A DNA stretch of 64,000 bases from Cohnella rhizosphaerae (GTDB taxonomy: Bacteria; Bacillota; Bacilli; Paenibacillales; Paenibacillaceae), in contig NZ_JAPDIA010000009.1 of the NCBI RefSeq assembly GCF_029525575.1, forward strand, positions 1,054,001 to 1,118,000, written 5' to 3'. This document shows, piece by piece, positions 32,773 to 41,620 of the stretch. The notes beneath the pieces are model-generated. The model was given only the letters and a program-made list of their open reading frames with translations. It was not told the origin of the DNA and made no database searches. The translations under genes and the position numbers were made by a program. Numbering within the stretch: the first letter of the stretch is position 1; every line of letters begins with the position of its first letter.

Positions 32773-33720
32773 ATGGAGTCGCTTGGAGAAGCGCTGCGCA
32801 GCTGGAAGGCCGCGCCGGGCGTCGGCGATCTGGACAGTCTCGCCCGAAGGGTGCTCGATGATCCGCTGGTCGTGCAGATTCGCCGCCGTTATCCCGGCCT
32901 GGAAGAACGGACCCTCCGCATTAACCTGAACAAGTTGTACCAGTATGCCAAGGAGGACCGGAGCTGCAGGAGCTGTCCGGGGCTCGAACGCTGTCCGAAC
33001 GATATGCAGGGCCACTATACGTCGATCACCTGCGCGGAGCAGAACGGCAAGTGGCAGCTGTTCGACGGGAAGACGCCGTGCGCGAGATGGCTGGCCAACG
33101 AGCATCAGGAGCAGGTACGCCGCAGAATCACGAGCCTGAGCAGCAACGTCGATATCGAAGCCGACAGCTACGAGGCCGAACAGATGCTGGACCTCGACGG
33201 GGAGCGGGAGGACGCCGTGCTGCAACTGCTCGCCTACGTGAACCGGACCCGGACCGAAGGTCTGCAGAAAAAAGGGCTTTATCTGATGGGCAGCTTCGGC
33301 ACCGGCAAGACGTACATGGCCGCCTATCTGCTGCACAAGCTGGCCAAGGAAGGCAAGACCGGCGTCATCGTCTACATGCCCGACTTCGTCGAGGATGCCA
33401 AGGCGCTCATGATGGAGCCGCAGAAGCTCAAAGAAACGATGACGCTCATGAAGGAAACGGATCTGCTCGTCTTCGACGACATCGGCGCGGAAAACCTGAG
33501 TCCGTGGGTACGGGATCACGTCATCGGCGCGATTTTGAACCACAGAATGAACCGCAAGCCGACCTTCTACACCTCCAATCACGACCTGGAATCGCTCGAA
33601 CGTCACTTCAGCTTCACCCATAAGGAAGGCGAGGAGCTTCACAAAGGCCAGCGTCTCATGGACCGGATACGTCCGTTCGTGGACATCGTGCACGTGCGAG
33701 GCCGCAACCAGCGCGGATAA
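32773..33720 (+). CDS. dnaI: Primosomal helicase loader DnaI
   Basis: This AAA+ ATPase loads the replicative helicase with DnaB and DnaD; it has 315 residues. The N-terminal part has a Cys cluster (CRSCPGLERC, then SITC) that fits the zinc-binding helicase-interaction domain. Walker A GSFGTGKTY (residue ~174), Walker B LLVFDDIGAE and a sensor-1 region (PTFYTSNHDLESLERHF) follow. AAAGGAGGG lies 7 bases upstream of ATG 32773. It ends at a strong terminator. Confidence 0.95.
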   Translation: MESLGEALRSWKAAPGVGDLDSLARRVLDDPLVVQIRRRYPGLEERTLRINLNKLYQYAKEDRSCRSCPGLERCPNDMQGHYTSITCAEQNGKWQLFDGKTPCARWLANEHQEQVRRRITSLSSNVDIEADSYEAEQMLDLDGEREDAVLQLLAYVNRTRTEGLQKKGLYLMGSFGTGKTYMAAYLLHKLAKEGKTGVIVYMPDFVEDAKALMMEPQKLKETMTLMKETDLLVFDDIGAENLSPWVRDHVIGAILNHRMNRKPTFYTSNHDLESLERHFSFTHKEGEELHKGQRLMDRIRPFVDIVHVRGRNQRG

Positions 33721-33759
33721 GTCTCGCAAGTTCTGCCGCCATTTTATTTCCTCCATCCG

Positions 33760-33791
33760 AAGCCCGCAGCTAAGCTGCGCGGCTTTTTTTT
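33760..33791 (+). terminator. Terminator after dnaI
   Basis: AAGCC-CGCAGC pairs with GCTGCG-CGGCTT around a TAA loop and is followed by eight Ts. The remaining sequence to 34049 shows no gene. Confidence 0.85.
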
Positions 33792-34049
33792 GGTATGCGT
33801 GTCGCGGCATGCAAGGCGCAAACTGCGACAAGTACTGGAATAACGGCATCTCAGTCCGTCCGCTGCGCGCAAATGCGCATACAAAAGGCTGCAAAGGGCT
33901 ATTTCGGCATTTTTCGTATCGAATCGTTGGCTTACAATCTTCGCCTATATCATAGAACTTGGCGTTTTAACGGGCATTCTTCGATCGATTATTTTTGTGA
34001 TTCGAGCTCATCTATCAGGAATTCTTATAAGCAATTTAATTTTCGCTTA

Positions 34050-34079
34050 TTGACACTAAACCTACCCGCCTGCTATGAT
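34050..34079 (+). promoter_or_regulatory. Promoter of the sulfate uptake operon
   Basis: A consensus -35 TTGACA (34050-34055) and near-consensus -10 TATGAT (34074-34079) are 18 bases apart, 70 bases before the lipoprotein start. I see no S-box or T-box leader in the 428-base gap. Confidence 0.75.
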
Positions 34080-34148
34080 TTTACAAAACCGATTGAAATG
34101 GTAGGAATTATGCGTGTTTCTACCGGATATCCGGAGGGGGATGTAAAA

Positions 34149-35258
34149 ATGAAATTGAAATCATCTAAAAGAATCATGTCGTTCGCCGTCGTTGCCCTGT
34201 TCGTCGCTTTGCTGTCCGCTTGCGGGTCAAACAACAACAATAACGCCGCAAGCTCCGGCAGCGCTTCTGCTTCCGCTTCCGGCTCGGCTTCGACCGAACC
34301 GTCGGCGTCTTCGACGACACAGCCCAAATCGATCGAGCTGCTGAACGTATCCTACGACCCGACCCGCGAGCTGTACGAGGCGTTCAACAAGAGCTTCGCC
34401 GATTACTGGAAGAAGGAAACCGGCCAAACGGTCAAGATCAACCAGTCGCACGGCGGCTCCGGCGCCCAGGCGCGCAAGGTGCTCGACGGTCTCGAAGCGG
34501 ACGTCGTGACGCTCGCGCTCGCCTACGACATCGATTCGCTCACCGGCAGCGGCTTGATCAAGAAGGACTGGCAACAGTCGTTCGAATCGAACAGCTCGCC
34601 TTACACGTCGACGATCGTTTTCCTCGTCCGAAAAGGCAATCCGAAGGGCATCAAGGATTGGGGCGACCTCGTCAAGGACGGCATCCAGGTCATCACGCCG
34701 AATCCGAAGACGTCCGGCGGCGCGCGCTGGAACTACCTCGCAGCATGGGGCTACGCGCAGCAGCAGGACGGCAACGACGAAGCGAAGACGAAGGAGTTCC
34801 TGAAAAAGCTGTTCGCCAACGTGCCCGTGCTCGATACCGGCGCCCGCGGTTCCACGACGACGTTCGTCGAGCGCAAGATCGGCGACGTGCTGCTCGCCTG
34901 GGAGAACGAAGCGTATCTGGCTAAAAAGGAATACGGCGACGAATTCGAGATCGTCACGCCGTCGCTCAGCATCCTGGCCGAACCGCCGGTCGCCGTCGTC
35001 GACAAAAATGCCGACAAGCGCGGCACGCGCGAAGTCGCCGAAGCGTATCTGAAGTACCTGTACACGCCGGAAGGCCAGGAGATCGCCGCGCAGAACTTCT
35101 ACCGTCCTCGCCTTCAGGAGGTTGCCGACAAGTATAAGGATCAGTTCCCGGCGCTTAATTTGCTCACGATCGACAAGGATTTCGGCGGATGGACCGAGGC
35201 GCAGAAAAAGCACTTCGCCGACGGCGGCACCTTCGACGAAGTCTATACCAAAGGTTAA
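34149..35258 (+). CDS. Sulfate-binding lipoprotein (CysP/Sbp family)
   Basis: This extracellular sulfate/thiosulfate-binding component has 369 residues. A lipoprotein signal ends in LLSAC, followed by an Asn and Ser/Ala linker (SASASASGSASTEPS). The mature part is typical: LLNVSYDPTRELYEAFNK, INQSHGGSGAQARKVLDG, ALAYDIDSLT, NPKTSGGARWNYLAAWGY. The start is ATG 34149 with GGAGGGGG upstream; the open frame extends further upstream without a start that has a ribosome site. It is followed by two permeases. No cysA ATPase gene is present, so that subunit must be elsewhere. Confidence 0.95.
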   Translation: MKLKSSKRIMSFAVVALFVALLSACGSNNNNNAASSGSASASASGSASTEPSASSTTQPKSIELLNVSYDPTRELYEAFNKSFADYWKKETGQTVKINQSHGGSGAQARKVLDGLEADVVTLALAYDIDSLTGSGLIKKDWQQSFESNSSPYTSTIVFLVRKGNPKGIKDWGDLVKDGIQVITPNPKTSGGARWNYLAAWGYAQQQDGNDEAKTKEFLKKLFANVPVLDTGARGSTTTFVERKIGDVLLAWENEAYLAKKEYGDEFEIVTPSLSILAEPPVAVVDKNADKRGTREVAEAYLKYLYTPEGQEIAAQNFYRPRLQEVADKYKDQFPALNLLTIDKDFGGWTEAQKKHFADGGTFDEVYTKG

Positions 35259-35294
35259 TCTATCCTAACCCGACAGCGAGGAAGGACGATCGAC

Positions 35295-36131
35295 ATGGCC
35301 TCCCAGGTCAAAGCCAAACGCGTACTGCCCGGTTTTCGGATCACATTGGGTTACTCCATTTTATACTTGAGCCTTATCGTGCTCATCCCGCTGGCGGCGC
35401 TGATCTTGAAAACCGCCGGTCTCACGCTCCCGCAGTTCTGGCACACCGTGACGAGCGAGCGCGTGCTCGCTTCGTACCGGGTCAGCTTGCTAACCTCCTT
35501 GTTCGCCGCGCTGGTCAACGTCGTGTTCGGCCTTCTTGTCGCCTGGGTGCTCGTACGCTACCGTTTCCCGGGGAAAAAAATCGTCGACGGTCTGATCGAC
35601 ATGCCCTTCGCGCTGCCGACCGCGGTAGCGGGCATCGCGCTCACGTCGATCTATGCGCCGAACGGCTGGATCGGCTCGCTGCTGGACCCGCTCGGCATCA
35701 AGGTCGCTTACACGCCGCTCGGGATAACGGTCGCGCTCGTCTTTATCGGTCTGCCGTTCGTCGTGCGGACCGTACAGCCGGTACTCCACGAGCTGGAAAA
35801 CGACATGGAGGAGGCGGCCGCGCTCCTCGGCGCGCACCGCTGGCGGACCTTCCGCAAGGTGCTGCTGCCCGAGCTGATCCCGCCGCTGATCACCGGCTTC
35901 GCGCTGGCGTTCTCGCGGGGGATCGGGGAGTACGGCTCGGTCGTCTTCATCTCCGGCAACATGCCGATGAAGACCGAGATCACGCCGCTGCTCATCATTA
36001 CGAAGCTGGAGCAATACGAATACAGTCAAGCGACGGCAATTGCGCTCGTGCTGCTCCTCATCTCGTTCGCGCTCCTGCTCCTCATCAATACGCTGCAACG
36101 GTGGACCAACCGCCGTCTGCGGACGAGTTAA
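35295..36131 (+). CDS. cysT: Sulfate ABC transporter permease CysT
   Basis: This 278-residue permease has six membrane segments (LGYSILYLSLIVLIPLAALI onward) and the characteristic DMPFALPTAVAGIALTSIYA and EEAAALLGAHRWRTFRKVLL (EAA loop). An AGCGAGGAAGGA ribosome site precedes ATG 35295. It pairs with the next gene to form the membrane channel of the sulfate importer. Confidence 0.95.
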   Translation: MASQVKAKRVLPGFRITLGYSILYLSLIVLIPLAALILKTAGLTLPQFWHTVTSERVLASYRVSLLTSLFAALVNVVFGLLVAWVLVRYRFPGKKIVDGLIDMPFALPTAVAGIALTSIYAPNGWIGSLLDPLGIKVAYTPLGITVALVFIGLPFVVRTVQPVLHELENDMEEAAALLGAHRWRTFRKVLLPELIPPLITGFALAFSRGIGEYGSVVFISGNMPMKTEITPLLIITKLEQYEYSQATAIALVLLLISFALLLLINTLQRWTNRRLRTS

Positions 36132-36145
36132 GGGGGGGACTTGCG

Positions 36146-37028
36146 ATGTCAGGAGCCGTACCGTCCGCAGTCGTATCCCAAGCGCCGCATGCGGACTTCC
36201 GTCCCAAGCATTTGAACGAATCGCGCGGCGTTCGCATCGCGCTCATCACGATCGCGCTACTTTTCGTCGGACTCGTCGTCGTGCTGCCGATGCTCACGGT
36301 CATCTTCCAGGCGTTCAAAAAAAGGCTGGGACGCCTATGCGGAAGCGATCTCCGACCCGGACGCCATCTCGGCGCTTCGGCTGACGCTAACCGTCGCAGT
36401 CGTCGCCGTTCCGCTCAATACGCTGTTCGGCGCATCGGCGGCCTGGGCGATTACGAAGTTCAATTTTCGCGGCAAAAACCTGCTGATCACGCTTATCGAT
36501 CTGCCGTTCGCCGTCTCGCCGGTCATCTCGGGACTCGTCTACATTTTGCTGTTCGGCGCGCAAGGGTTGATCGGTCCATGGCTGATGGACCACGATTACA
36601 AGATCGTGTTCGCGACGCCGGGCATCATTCTGGCGACGATGTTCGTCACCTTCCCGTTCGTCGCCCGCGAGCTGATCCCGCTTATGGAGACGCAAGGCGT
36701 GCAGGACGAGGAAGCGGCGGTCAGCTTGGGCGCCAAAGGCTGGCGGGTGTTCTTCAAAGTGACGCTGCCCAACATCAAGTGGGGGTTGTTGTACGGAATC
36801 ATCCTCTGCAACGCCCGCGCGATGGGCGAGTTCGGCGCGGTATCGGTCGTCTCGGGCCATATCCGGGGCGAGACGAACACGCTGCCGCTGCATATCGAGA
36901 TCCTGTACAACGAGTATCAGTACACCGCATCGTTCGCGGTCGCTTCGATGCTGATGGCGCTCGCGATCGTCACGTTGATCGTCAAAGGCATCATCGAGCA
37001 CAAGATGGCGAACAGCCGCACGCATTGA
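36146..37028 (+). CDS. cysW: Sulfate ABC transporter permease CysW (one frame break)
   Basis: The second sulfate permease has 293 residues after removing one A from the 7-base A run at 36319-36325 (IFQAFKKGWDAYAEA). Motifs include DLPFAVSPVISGLVYILLFG and the EAA loop EEAAVSLGAKGWRVFFKV. AAGGGGGGGA lies 6 bases before ATG 36146. The two permeases and the binding protein form one operon with the small gene that follows. Confidence 0.93.
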
Positions 37029-37075
37029 GCGATTATTATACGATCATCTAGGCGATAACACGAGGAGGAGTCCAC

Positions 37076-37279
37076 ATGGCAAAGCCGTTGGAGTTGAACG
37101 ATAGCTGGATCCAGCGCATCACGGAAGCCGTAGAAGGGCTGCAATACGGCAGCGTGCAAATTATCGTGCACGACGGCCGCATCGTTCAGATCGAGCGCAC
37201 CGAGCGCCGCCGCTTCGACGAAGTGGCGGAGCGCCGGGGCGTCCGCGAAGCGCCGCAGAGCGGCGTGGCCTCGAATTAG
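37076..37279 (+). CDS. YezD-like small protein (DUF2292)
   Basis: This 67-residue protein (ELNDSWIQRITEAVEGLQYG, VQIIVHDGRIVQIERTER) matches the YezD/DUF2292 family, often found near sulfate or sulfur assimilation genes. Its biochemical role is unknown. A strong GAGGAGG site precedes ATG 37076, 47 bases after cysW, and a terminator follows, so it is the last gene of the sulfate operon. Confidence 0.88.
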   Translation: MAKPLELNDSWIQRITEAVEGLQYGSVQIIVHDGRIVQIERTERRRFDEVAERRGVREAPQSGVASN

Positions 37280-37346
37280 GCGACAATTCGAAGCAGGGGA
37301 AGACATAGGCGCAGAGAAGCGGGCGAAGTCGGCCGTTGCGCGCCGG

Positions 37347-37379
37347 AGAGCCGGTTCCTTAACAAGGGACGGGCTCTTT
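37347..37379 (+). terminator. Terminator of the sulfate operon
   Basis: AGAGCC...TTCCTT pairs with AAGGGA...GGGCTCT and is followed by a short T run. Confidence 0.7.
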
Positions 37380-37445
37380 GGCATTATGGGGGCAGAATCG
37401 GCGCCATTCGGGCTTGTTCAGGCATAGAGGCGGTCTTGGACGGCA

Positions 37446-37488
37446 ATCAAAAAGCATCCCGTACTCCGGTTCCCGGAGCGGGATGCTT
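37446..37488 (-). terminator. Terminator after the yqzM-like gene
   Basis: A 10-bp stem AAGCATCCCG/CGGGATGCTT has an inner CTCCGG/CCGGAG pairing and a T run on the minus strand, 18 bases after the stop of the small minus-strand gene. Confidence 0.85.
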
Positions 37489-37505
37489 CGTCATGGTCGC
37501 GTCGA

Positions 37506-37655
37506 TTAAGAAATCACTTGCTTGATGATCACGGCGATCAGGAACACGAGGAACATGAAGCCGAACATGCCGCCGAAGCCGAATACGAGATCCTGCAGGT
37601 CGTCGCGGGGCTCTTCGTTCACGTGCTGGCGCGGATCTTGTACATAATTGTCCAT
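37506..37655 (-). CDS. yqzM: YqzM-like small membrane protein
   Basis: This short minus-strand gene encodes 49 residues: a hydrophilic N-terminus (MDNYVQDPRQHVNEEPRDD) and one membrane segment (FGFMFLVFLIAVIIKQVIS). Length and layout resemble the YqzM family of Bacillus; function unknown. CAGGAGG lies 7 bases before ATG 37655 and a clean terminator follows, both strong signs of a real gene. The match to YqzM is from memory and moderate. Confidence 0.78.
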   Translation of the reverse strand: MDNYVQDPRQHVNEEPRDDLQDLVFGFGGMFGFMFLVFLIAVIIKQVIS

Positions 37656-37824
37656 GGGGAAATCCTCCTGAAACAAGTCATTACCGTTAGTATACCCAAC
37701 TTCGCAAACGCTTGTAAAGCAACTCTTTTCTTCTGTGGTACAATAGAAAATACGGGATCACATGATCGCATCGGGCGATCGTCATCCGTTGAACTCATTT
37801 ATTTCCGGGAGGCGCACGATCAAC

Positions 37825-39897
37825 ATGGACGTCCAAGCCAATCCGCCGCTGCCGAGCCGCGAGCAGGCGGCCGAACATATACGCAACAAACTCGCGCTGC
37901 TGCCCGACTCGCCAGGCTGCTATCTCATGAAGAATGCAGAGGGCGTCATCATCTACGTCGGCAAGGCCAAAGTGCTGAAAAATCGGGTGCGCTCGTACTT
38001 CATCGGCAGCCACAACGGGAAGACGCAGCGGCTCGTGAGCGAGATCCGAGATTTCGAGTACATCGTTACCGGCAGCAATATGGAGGCGCTCATCCTCGAG
38101 TGCAACCTCATCAAGGAGCATATGCCCCGGTACAACGTGCTGCTCAAGGACGACAAGTCCTTTCCTTATATCAAGATCACGAGCGAGAAGCATCCGAAGC
38201 TTGAGGTCGTCCGCCGGGTGCTCAAGGACAAGGGCAAATACTTCGGTCCGTACCCCAACGCCTACGCCGCGCAGGAGACGAAGAAGCTGCTCGATCGGCT
38301 GTATCCGCTTCGCAAGTGCAATACGCTGCCTGACAAAGTATGCCTCTACTATCATCTCGGTCAGTGCGTCGCGCCGTGCGAGTACCCGGTCGAGCCGTCC
38401 GAGTACGAGCGGATGGTCGCCGAGGTGGCGCGATTTTTGAATGGCGGGCACGGAGACATCAAGCGGGAGCTTCAGCGCAAAATGGAGGCGGCCGCCGGGG
38501 AGCTCGAATTCGAGCGCGCGCGCGAGTACCGCGACCAGATCCAGGCGATCGAATCGCTCATGGAAAAGCAGAAGATCACGATGACCGACGCCAAGGACCG
38601 CGACGTCTTCGGCTATGCCGTGGACAAAGGCTGGATGTGCGTACAGATTCTGTACATGCGCCAGGGCAAGATGATCCAGCGGCACGTATCCGTTTTCCCT
38701 TATTATGGGGAAGCCTATGAGGATTTCATGACCTATGTTGCCCAATATTACTCGGAAAATCCGGCTTTGCCGCGCGAGGTGCTGCTGCCCGTGACGCCCG
38801 GCGAAGCTGCCGACGCGGAGAGCGCGCCGGCGGCCATTGTCGAAGGAGCGGGCGGCAAGTTGAACGACGCGCTCATCGAGCGCGTCGCGGCGTCGGCCGA
38901 CGAATCGGAGGAGGCGGAGGCTACGGACGGCGCGGCTGTTGAAGGTGGCGCGGCGCAAGCCGGCGAACAGCCTGCTTCGGGAGAAGCGGCCGACGACGAG
39001 TCGGGCGGCGAGCTCGGCGAATCGCTGCGCGGCTGGCTGAAGATCAAGGTGTCGGTGCCAAGGCGCGGCTCCAAGCGCCACCTGGTCGCGATGGCGGCGG
39101 ACAACGCCAAGGTCGCGCTCGAGGAGAAGTTCCGCATGATCGAGCGCGACCAGGAGCGGAGCGTCAAGGCGTCCGAGGGACTTGCCGAATGGCTTGGCAT
39201 CCCGTCGGCGCACCGTATCGAGGCGTTCGACAACTCCAACATGCAAGGCGCGTCGCCTGTCTCCGCGATGGTCGTCTTCACCGACGGCAAGCCCGACCGC
39301 AAGGAATACCGCAAGTACAACGTCCGCACCGTCACCGGACCGGACGATTACGAGACGATGCGGGAGGTCGTGCGCCGTCGTTACGAGCGCGTGCTGAAGG
39401 AAGGGCTGACGCTGCCGGACCTGATCGTCATCGACGGCGGCCGGGGCCAGATCGGCGCGGCGATCGACGTGCTGCACAACGAGCTGGGCCTGTTCGTGCC
39501 GGTGTGCGGCCTCGCCAAGGACGCCAAGCATCGCACCGCGCAGCTGCTCGTCGGCGATCCCGCCGAGATCGTCCCGCTTCCGCGCGACAGCCAGGAATTC
39601 TACCTGCTGCAGCGCATCCAGGACGAAGTGCACCGCTTCGCGATCACCTTCCACCGCGAGAAGCGCGGCAAGTCGATGATCGCCTCGCGCCTCGACGCCA
39701 TACCGGGCATCGGCGAGAAGCGCCGCAAGCAGCTGCTCAAGCACTTCGGCTCGCTCAAGGCGATCCGCGAAGCGTCGGCGGCCGACTTCAAGGCCGTCTC
39801 CATCGGCGAGGCGCTGGCGGGGCGCATACTGGCGGCATTGAACGAAGAGGAAGGCGGCGAGGCCGCCGCGACAGAATCTTCTGCGCCAACGATATAG
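37825..39897 (+). CDS. uvrC: Excinuclease ABC subunit C
   Basis: This dual-incision nuclease of nucleotide excision repair has 690 residues. Domains in order: GIY-YIG nuclease (LPDSPGCYLM, VIIYVGKAK; residues ~30-110), Cys-rich region (CNTLPDKVCLYYHLGQCVAPC), UVR motif (LEFERAREYRDQIQAIESL), RNase H-like nuclease (HRIEAFDNSNMQG, DLIVIDGGRGQI) and C-terminal helix-hairpin-helix (IPGIGEKRRKQLLKHFGSL). Odd: an acidic Ala/Glu/Gly-rich insert of about 80 residues (~325-405) separates the UVR half from the RNase H half, making it longer than the usual ~600. ATG 37825 has GGGAGG 12 bases upstream; TTG 37789 is an alternative. Confidence 0.96.
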   Translation: MDVQANPPLPSREQAAEHIRNKLALLPDSPGCYLMKNAEGVIIYVGKAKVLKNRVRSYFIGSHNGKTQRLVSEIRDFEYIVTGSNMEALILECNLIKEHMPRYNVLLKDDKSFPYIKITSEKHPKLEVVRRVLKDKGKYFGPYPNAYAAQETKKLLDRLYPLRKCNTLPDKVCLYYHLGQCVAPCEYPVEPSEYERMVAEVARFLNGGHGDIKRELQRKMEAAAGELEFERAREYRDQIQAIESLMEKQKITMTDAKDRDVFGYAVDKGWMCVQILYMRQGKMIQRHVSVFPYYGEAYEDFMTYVAQYYSENPALPREVLLPVTPGEAADAESAPAAIVEGAGGKLNDALIERVAASADESEEAEATDGAAVEGGAAQAGEQPASGEAADDESGGELGESLRGWLKIKVSVPRRGSKRHLVAMAADNAKVALEEKFRMIERDQERSVKASEGLAEWLGIPSAHRIEAFDNSNMQGASPVSAMVVFTDGKPDRKEYRKYNVRTVTGPDDYETMREVVRRRYERVLKEGLTLPDLIVIDGGRGQIGAAIDVLHNELGLFVPVCGLAKDAKHRTAQLLVGDPAEIVPLPRDSQEFYLLQRIQDEVHRFAITFHREKRGKSMIASRLDAIPGIGEKRRKQLLKHFGSLKAIREASAADFKAVSIGEALAGRILAALNEEEGGEAAATESSAPTI

Positions 39898-39909
39898 ATA
39901 CGGCGGACG

Positions 39910-39949
39910 GGAAAAAGCAGGCGCAACCGCTGCTTTTTCCTTTTTTTTT
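39910..39949 (+). terminator. Terminator after uvrC
   Basis: GGAAAAAGCAG pairs perfectly with CTGCTTTTTCC (39910-39940) and a run of nine Ts follows. Confidence 0.92.
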
Positions 39950-40099
39950 AGCGAGGTACGCTCGAAGGCTTGGGACAGATGCGAACCGGACGTTCGTCAG
40001 GCTGACGGTACGACGGCGTTATGATTTGGCATGCGCAGTTGGGGACGCGAATATTGTGGCCAAATCGCTGTTGACGGCAGCCGCTTTTCGGTTTATATT

Positions 40100-40118
40100 G
40101 ATAACGATTATCATTATC
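40100..40118 (+). promoter_or_regulatory. Fur box
   Basis: GATAACGATTATCATTATC differs from the classical 19-bp Fur consensus (GATAATGATTATCATTATC) at a single base. It lies just upstream of the siderophore-binding lipoprotein and predicts iron repression by Fur. Confidence 0.9.
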
Positions 40119-40124
40119 GACTGA

Positions 40125-41150
40125 ATGCGGGGGTTAGAATTTTGCAAGCTAACAAAAAAGTTATGGTACGTGGGACTGCTGCTCTTGCTCATTATGCTAA
40201 GCGCATGCAACAGCAGCAAAAACGAAAACGCCTTGTCTGGCGCATCCGCTTCTGCATCCTCGTCGGAAGGCACCGGCAAGCCATCGGCTTCGCCGGCGGC
40301 CGCTCCCTCGTCTTCCGGCGCGACCAAGAAAATCACCGACGCCAAAGGCCGCGAGGTCGAGATCCCGACCGATCCGCAGCGAATCGTCTACGTCGGCAGC
40401 GATCCCGGCGATCTGCTGGCGTTGGGCGTCAAGCCGATCGGCGCGAGCCTGAGCGTCATCGGCAGCCAGGTCGCGTACGGCGATCGGCTTCAGGGCATCG
40501 CGGACGTCGGTTATCCCGCCAACCTGGAGAAGGTGACGGCCCAAGATCCGGACCTGATCCTTTTTAACGACTGGGACGACAAGGGCTTGGCGCCGCTCGA
40601 GAAAATCGCGCCGACCGTCGCCATCGCGGAAAACGGCGGCTTCGAGCGTATGCGCGAGATCGCCGCCGTGTTGGGCAAGGAAACGGCTGCGGACGATTAC
40701 ATAGCGGCTTACGACGAGAAAGTGAAGCGGACGAAGGAGCTGCTGGCGCAAAAAGGCAGGCAGGGCAAGTCGGCCACCGTGCTGCTCCTGATGGGCAAGT
40801 CGATGTACGTCATGGGCCACCAGGGCTTGTCCGTCACGTTGTACGATGCGCTTGGATACGCGCCGCCGGCCAAAGTCCAATCGCTGATCGACGCCGACGA
40901 GCGTTTTGCCGAGATATCGATCGAGGTCATGCCGGACTACATCGGCGACGAGCTGTACATTCTGAAGGACGAAGCAGACGAGACCAAGGCGCAAGCGGAG
41001 GCGCTGTTCACGGGCAGCCTGTGGAAGTCGCTGCCTGCCGTCAAAAGCGGGCAAGTGCATACGATGGACAGCCAGTGGAACTTCGACGATCCGGTCACGA
41101 GGAGCATGCTGTTGGACGAGCTGCAGCGCGTGAACGGTTCTGCAGGCTAA
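40125..41150 (+). CDS. Iron-siderophore ABC transporter binding lipoprotein
   Basis: The protein has about 335-341 residues with a lipoprotein signal (LWYVGLLLLLIMLSAC) and a FecB/FhuD-type helical-backbone binding fold (RIVYVGSDPGDLLALGVKPI, QDPDLILFNDWDDKGLAPLE, TVLLLMGKSMYVMGHQGL). The start is unsettled. ATG 40125 needs no correction but has no ribosome site and abuts the Fur box. TTG 40142 has GGGGG nine bases upstream and is in frame only if one A is removed from the A run at 40154-40159, giving MQANKKLWYVG. The second fits the insertion-error pattern of this window. No permease or ATPase genes follow. Confidence 0.88.
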   Translation: MRGLEFCKLTKKLWYVGLLLLLIMLSACNSSKNENALSGASASASSSEGTGKPSASPAAAPSSSGATKKITDAKGREVEIPTDPQRIVYVGSDPGDLLALGVKPIGASLSVIGSQVAYGDRLQGIADVGYPANLEKVTAQDPDLILFNDWDDKGLAPLEKIAPTVAIAENGGFERMREIAAVLGKETAADDYIAAYDEKVKRTKELLAQKGRQGKSATVLLLMGKSMYVMGHQGLSVTLYDALGYAPPAKVQSLIDADERFAEISIEVMPDYIGDELYILKDEADETKAQAEALFTGSLWKSLPAVKSGQVHTMDSQWNFDDPVTRSMLLDELQRVNGSAG

Positions 41151-41189
41151 CAAATCAAGTTGAAAGATTAAAAAACGAAGCGAAGGATG

Positions 41190-41427
41190 ATGGGGTCTGT
41201 ACGAGCAACTCGATGCGTTAATGGCCGTAATGAACAAAGCGCGCAAGGCATCCGATGAGGCTAACGACAAAGCATTCGAGGCGAGACAACGCGCCGTTAA
41301 ACTTCAATTCGAGGCGAATGGCGCTGCCGACATGGCTGCGGTAAGCGCAGAAATGCTGGCGACCGTTCAAGATCAGGACGTCGTCGCGAGTATGGCCAAG
41401 ACGAGATCTTCTGATTCACATTCGTAA
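41190..41427 (+). CDS. Small helical hydrophilic protein, unknown
   Basis: The certain part is 41221-41427 (68 residues, AVMNKARKASDEANDKAFEA...), Ala/Glu/Lys-rich and predicted helical, possibly coiled coil. Upstream the frame extends to LYEQLDAL; with one G removed from the G run at 41191-41195 it would begin at ATG 41187/41190 behind GAAGG, giving about 79 residues. I do not recognise it. It lies between the iron lipoprotein and a terminator. Confidence 0.45.
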
Positions 41428-41555
41428 TAATTGGTGAAACATTGTAACTGGAACAAGAGTCCGCCGCTAACGCTATCGCATTCAAGCTTGAATGGATAAT
41501 CGGGTATGCAGCGGGGGCAGACGTTGCATTTAATCGGAGACTCTTTATTTCCGGG

Positions 41556-41588
41556 AAAGTCCGAGGGCTGCTGCTCTCGGACTTTTAT
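41556..41588. terminator. Bidirectional terminator
   Basis: AAAGTCCGAG pairs perfectly with CTCGGACTTT (41556-41565 with 41576-41585). It separates the small helical gene from the minus-strand protease, whose end is at 41621. Confidence 0.8.
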
Positions 41589-41620
41589 TGTGCAATCTGC
41601 CTGGCTCCCGAAGCTGCGTT

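Noticed and set aside
36319..36325. Programmed frameshifting at A and G runs
   Set aside because: Sites are too many, lie in unrelated genes at random positions, lack pseudoknots or stimulatory ribosome sites, and include C and T runs.
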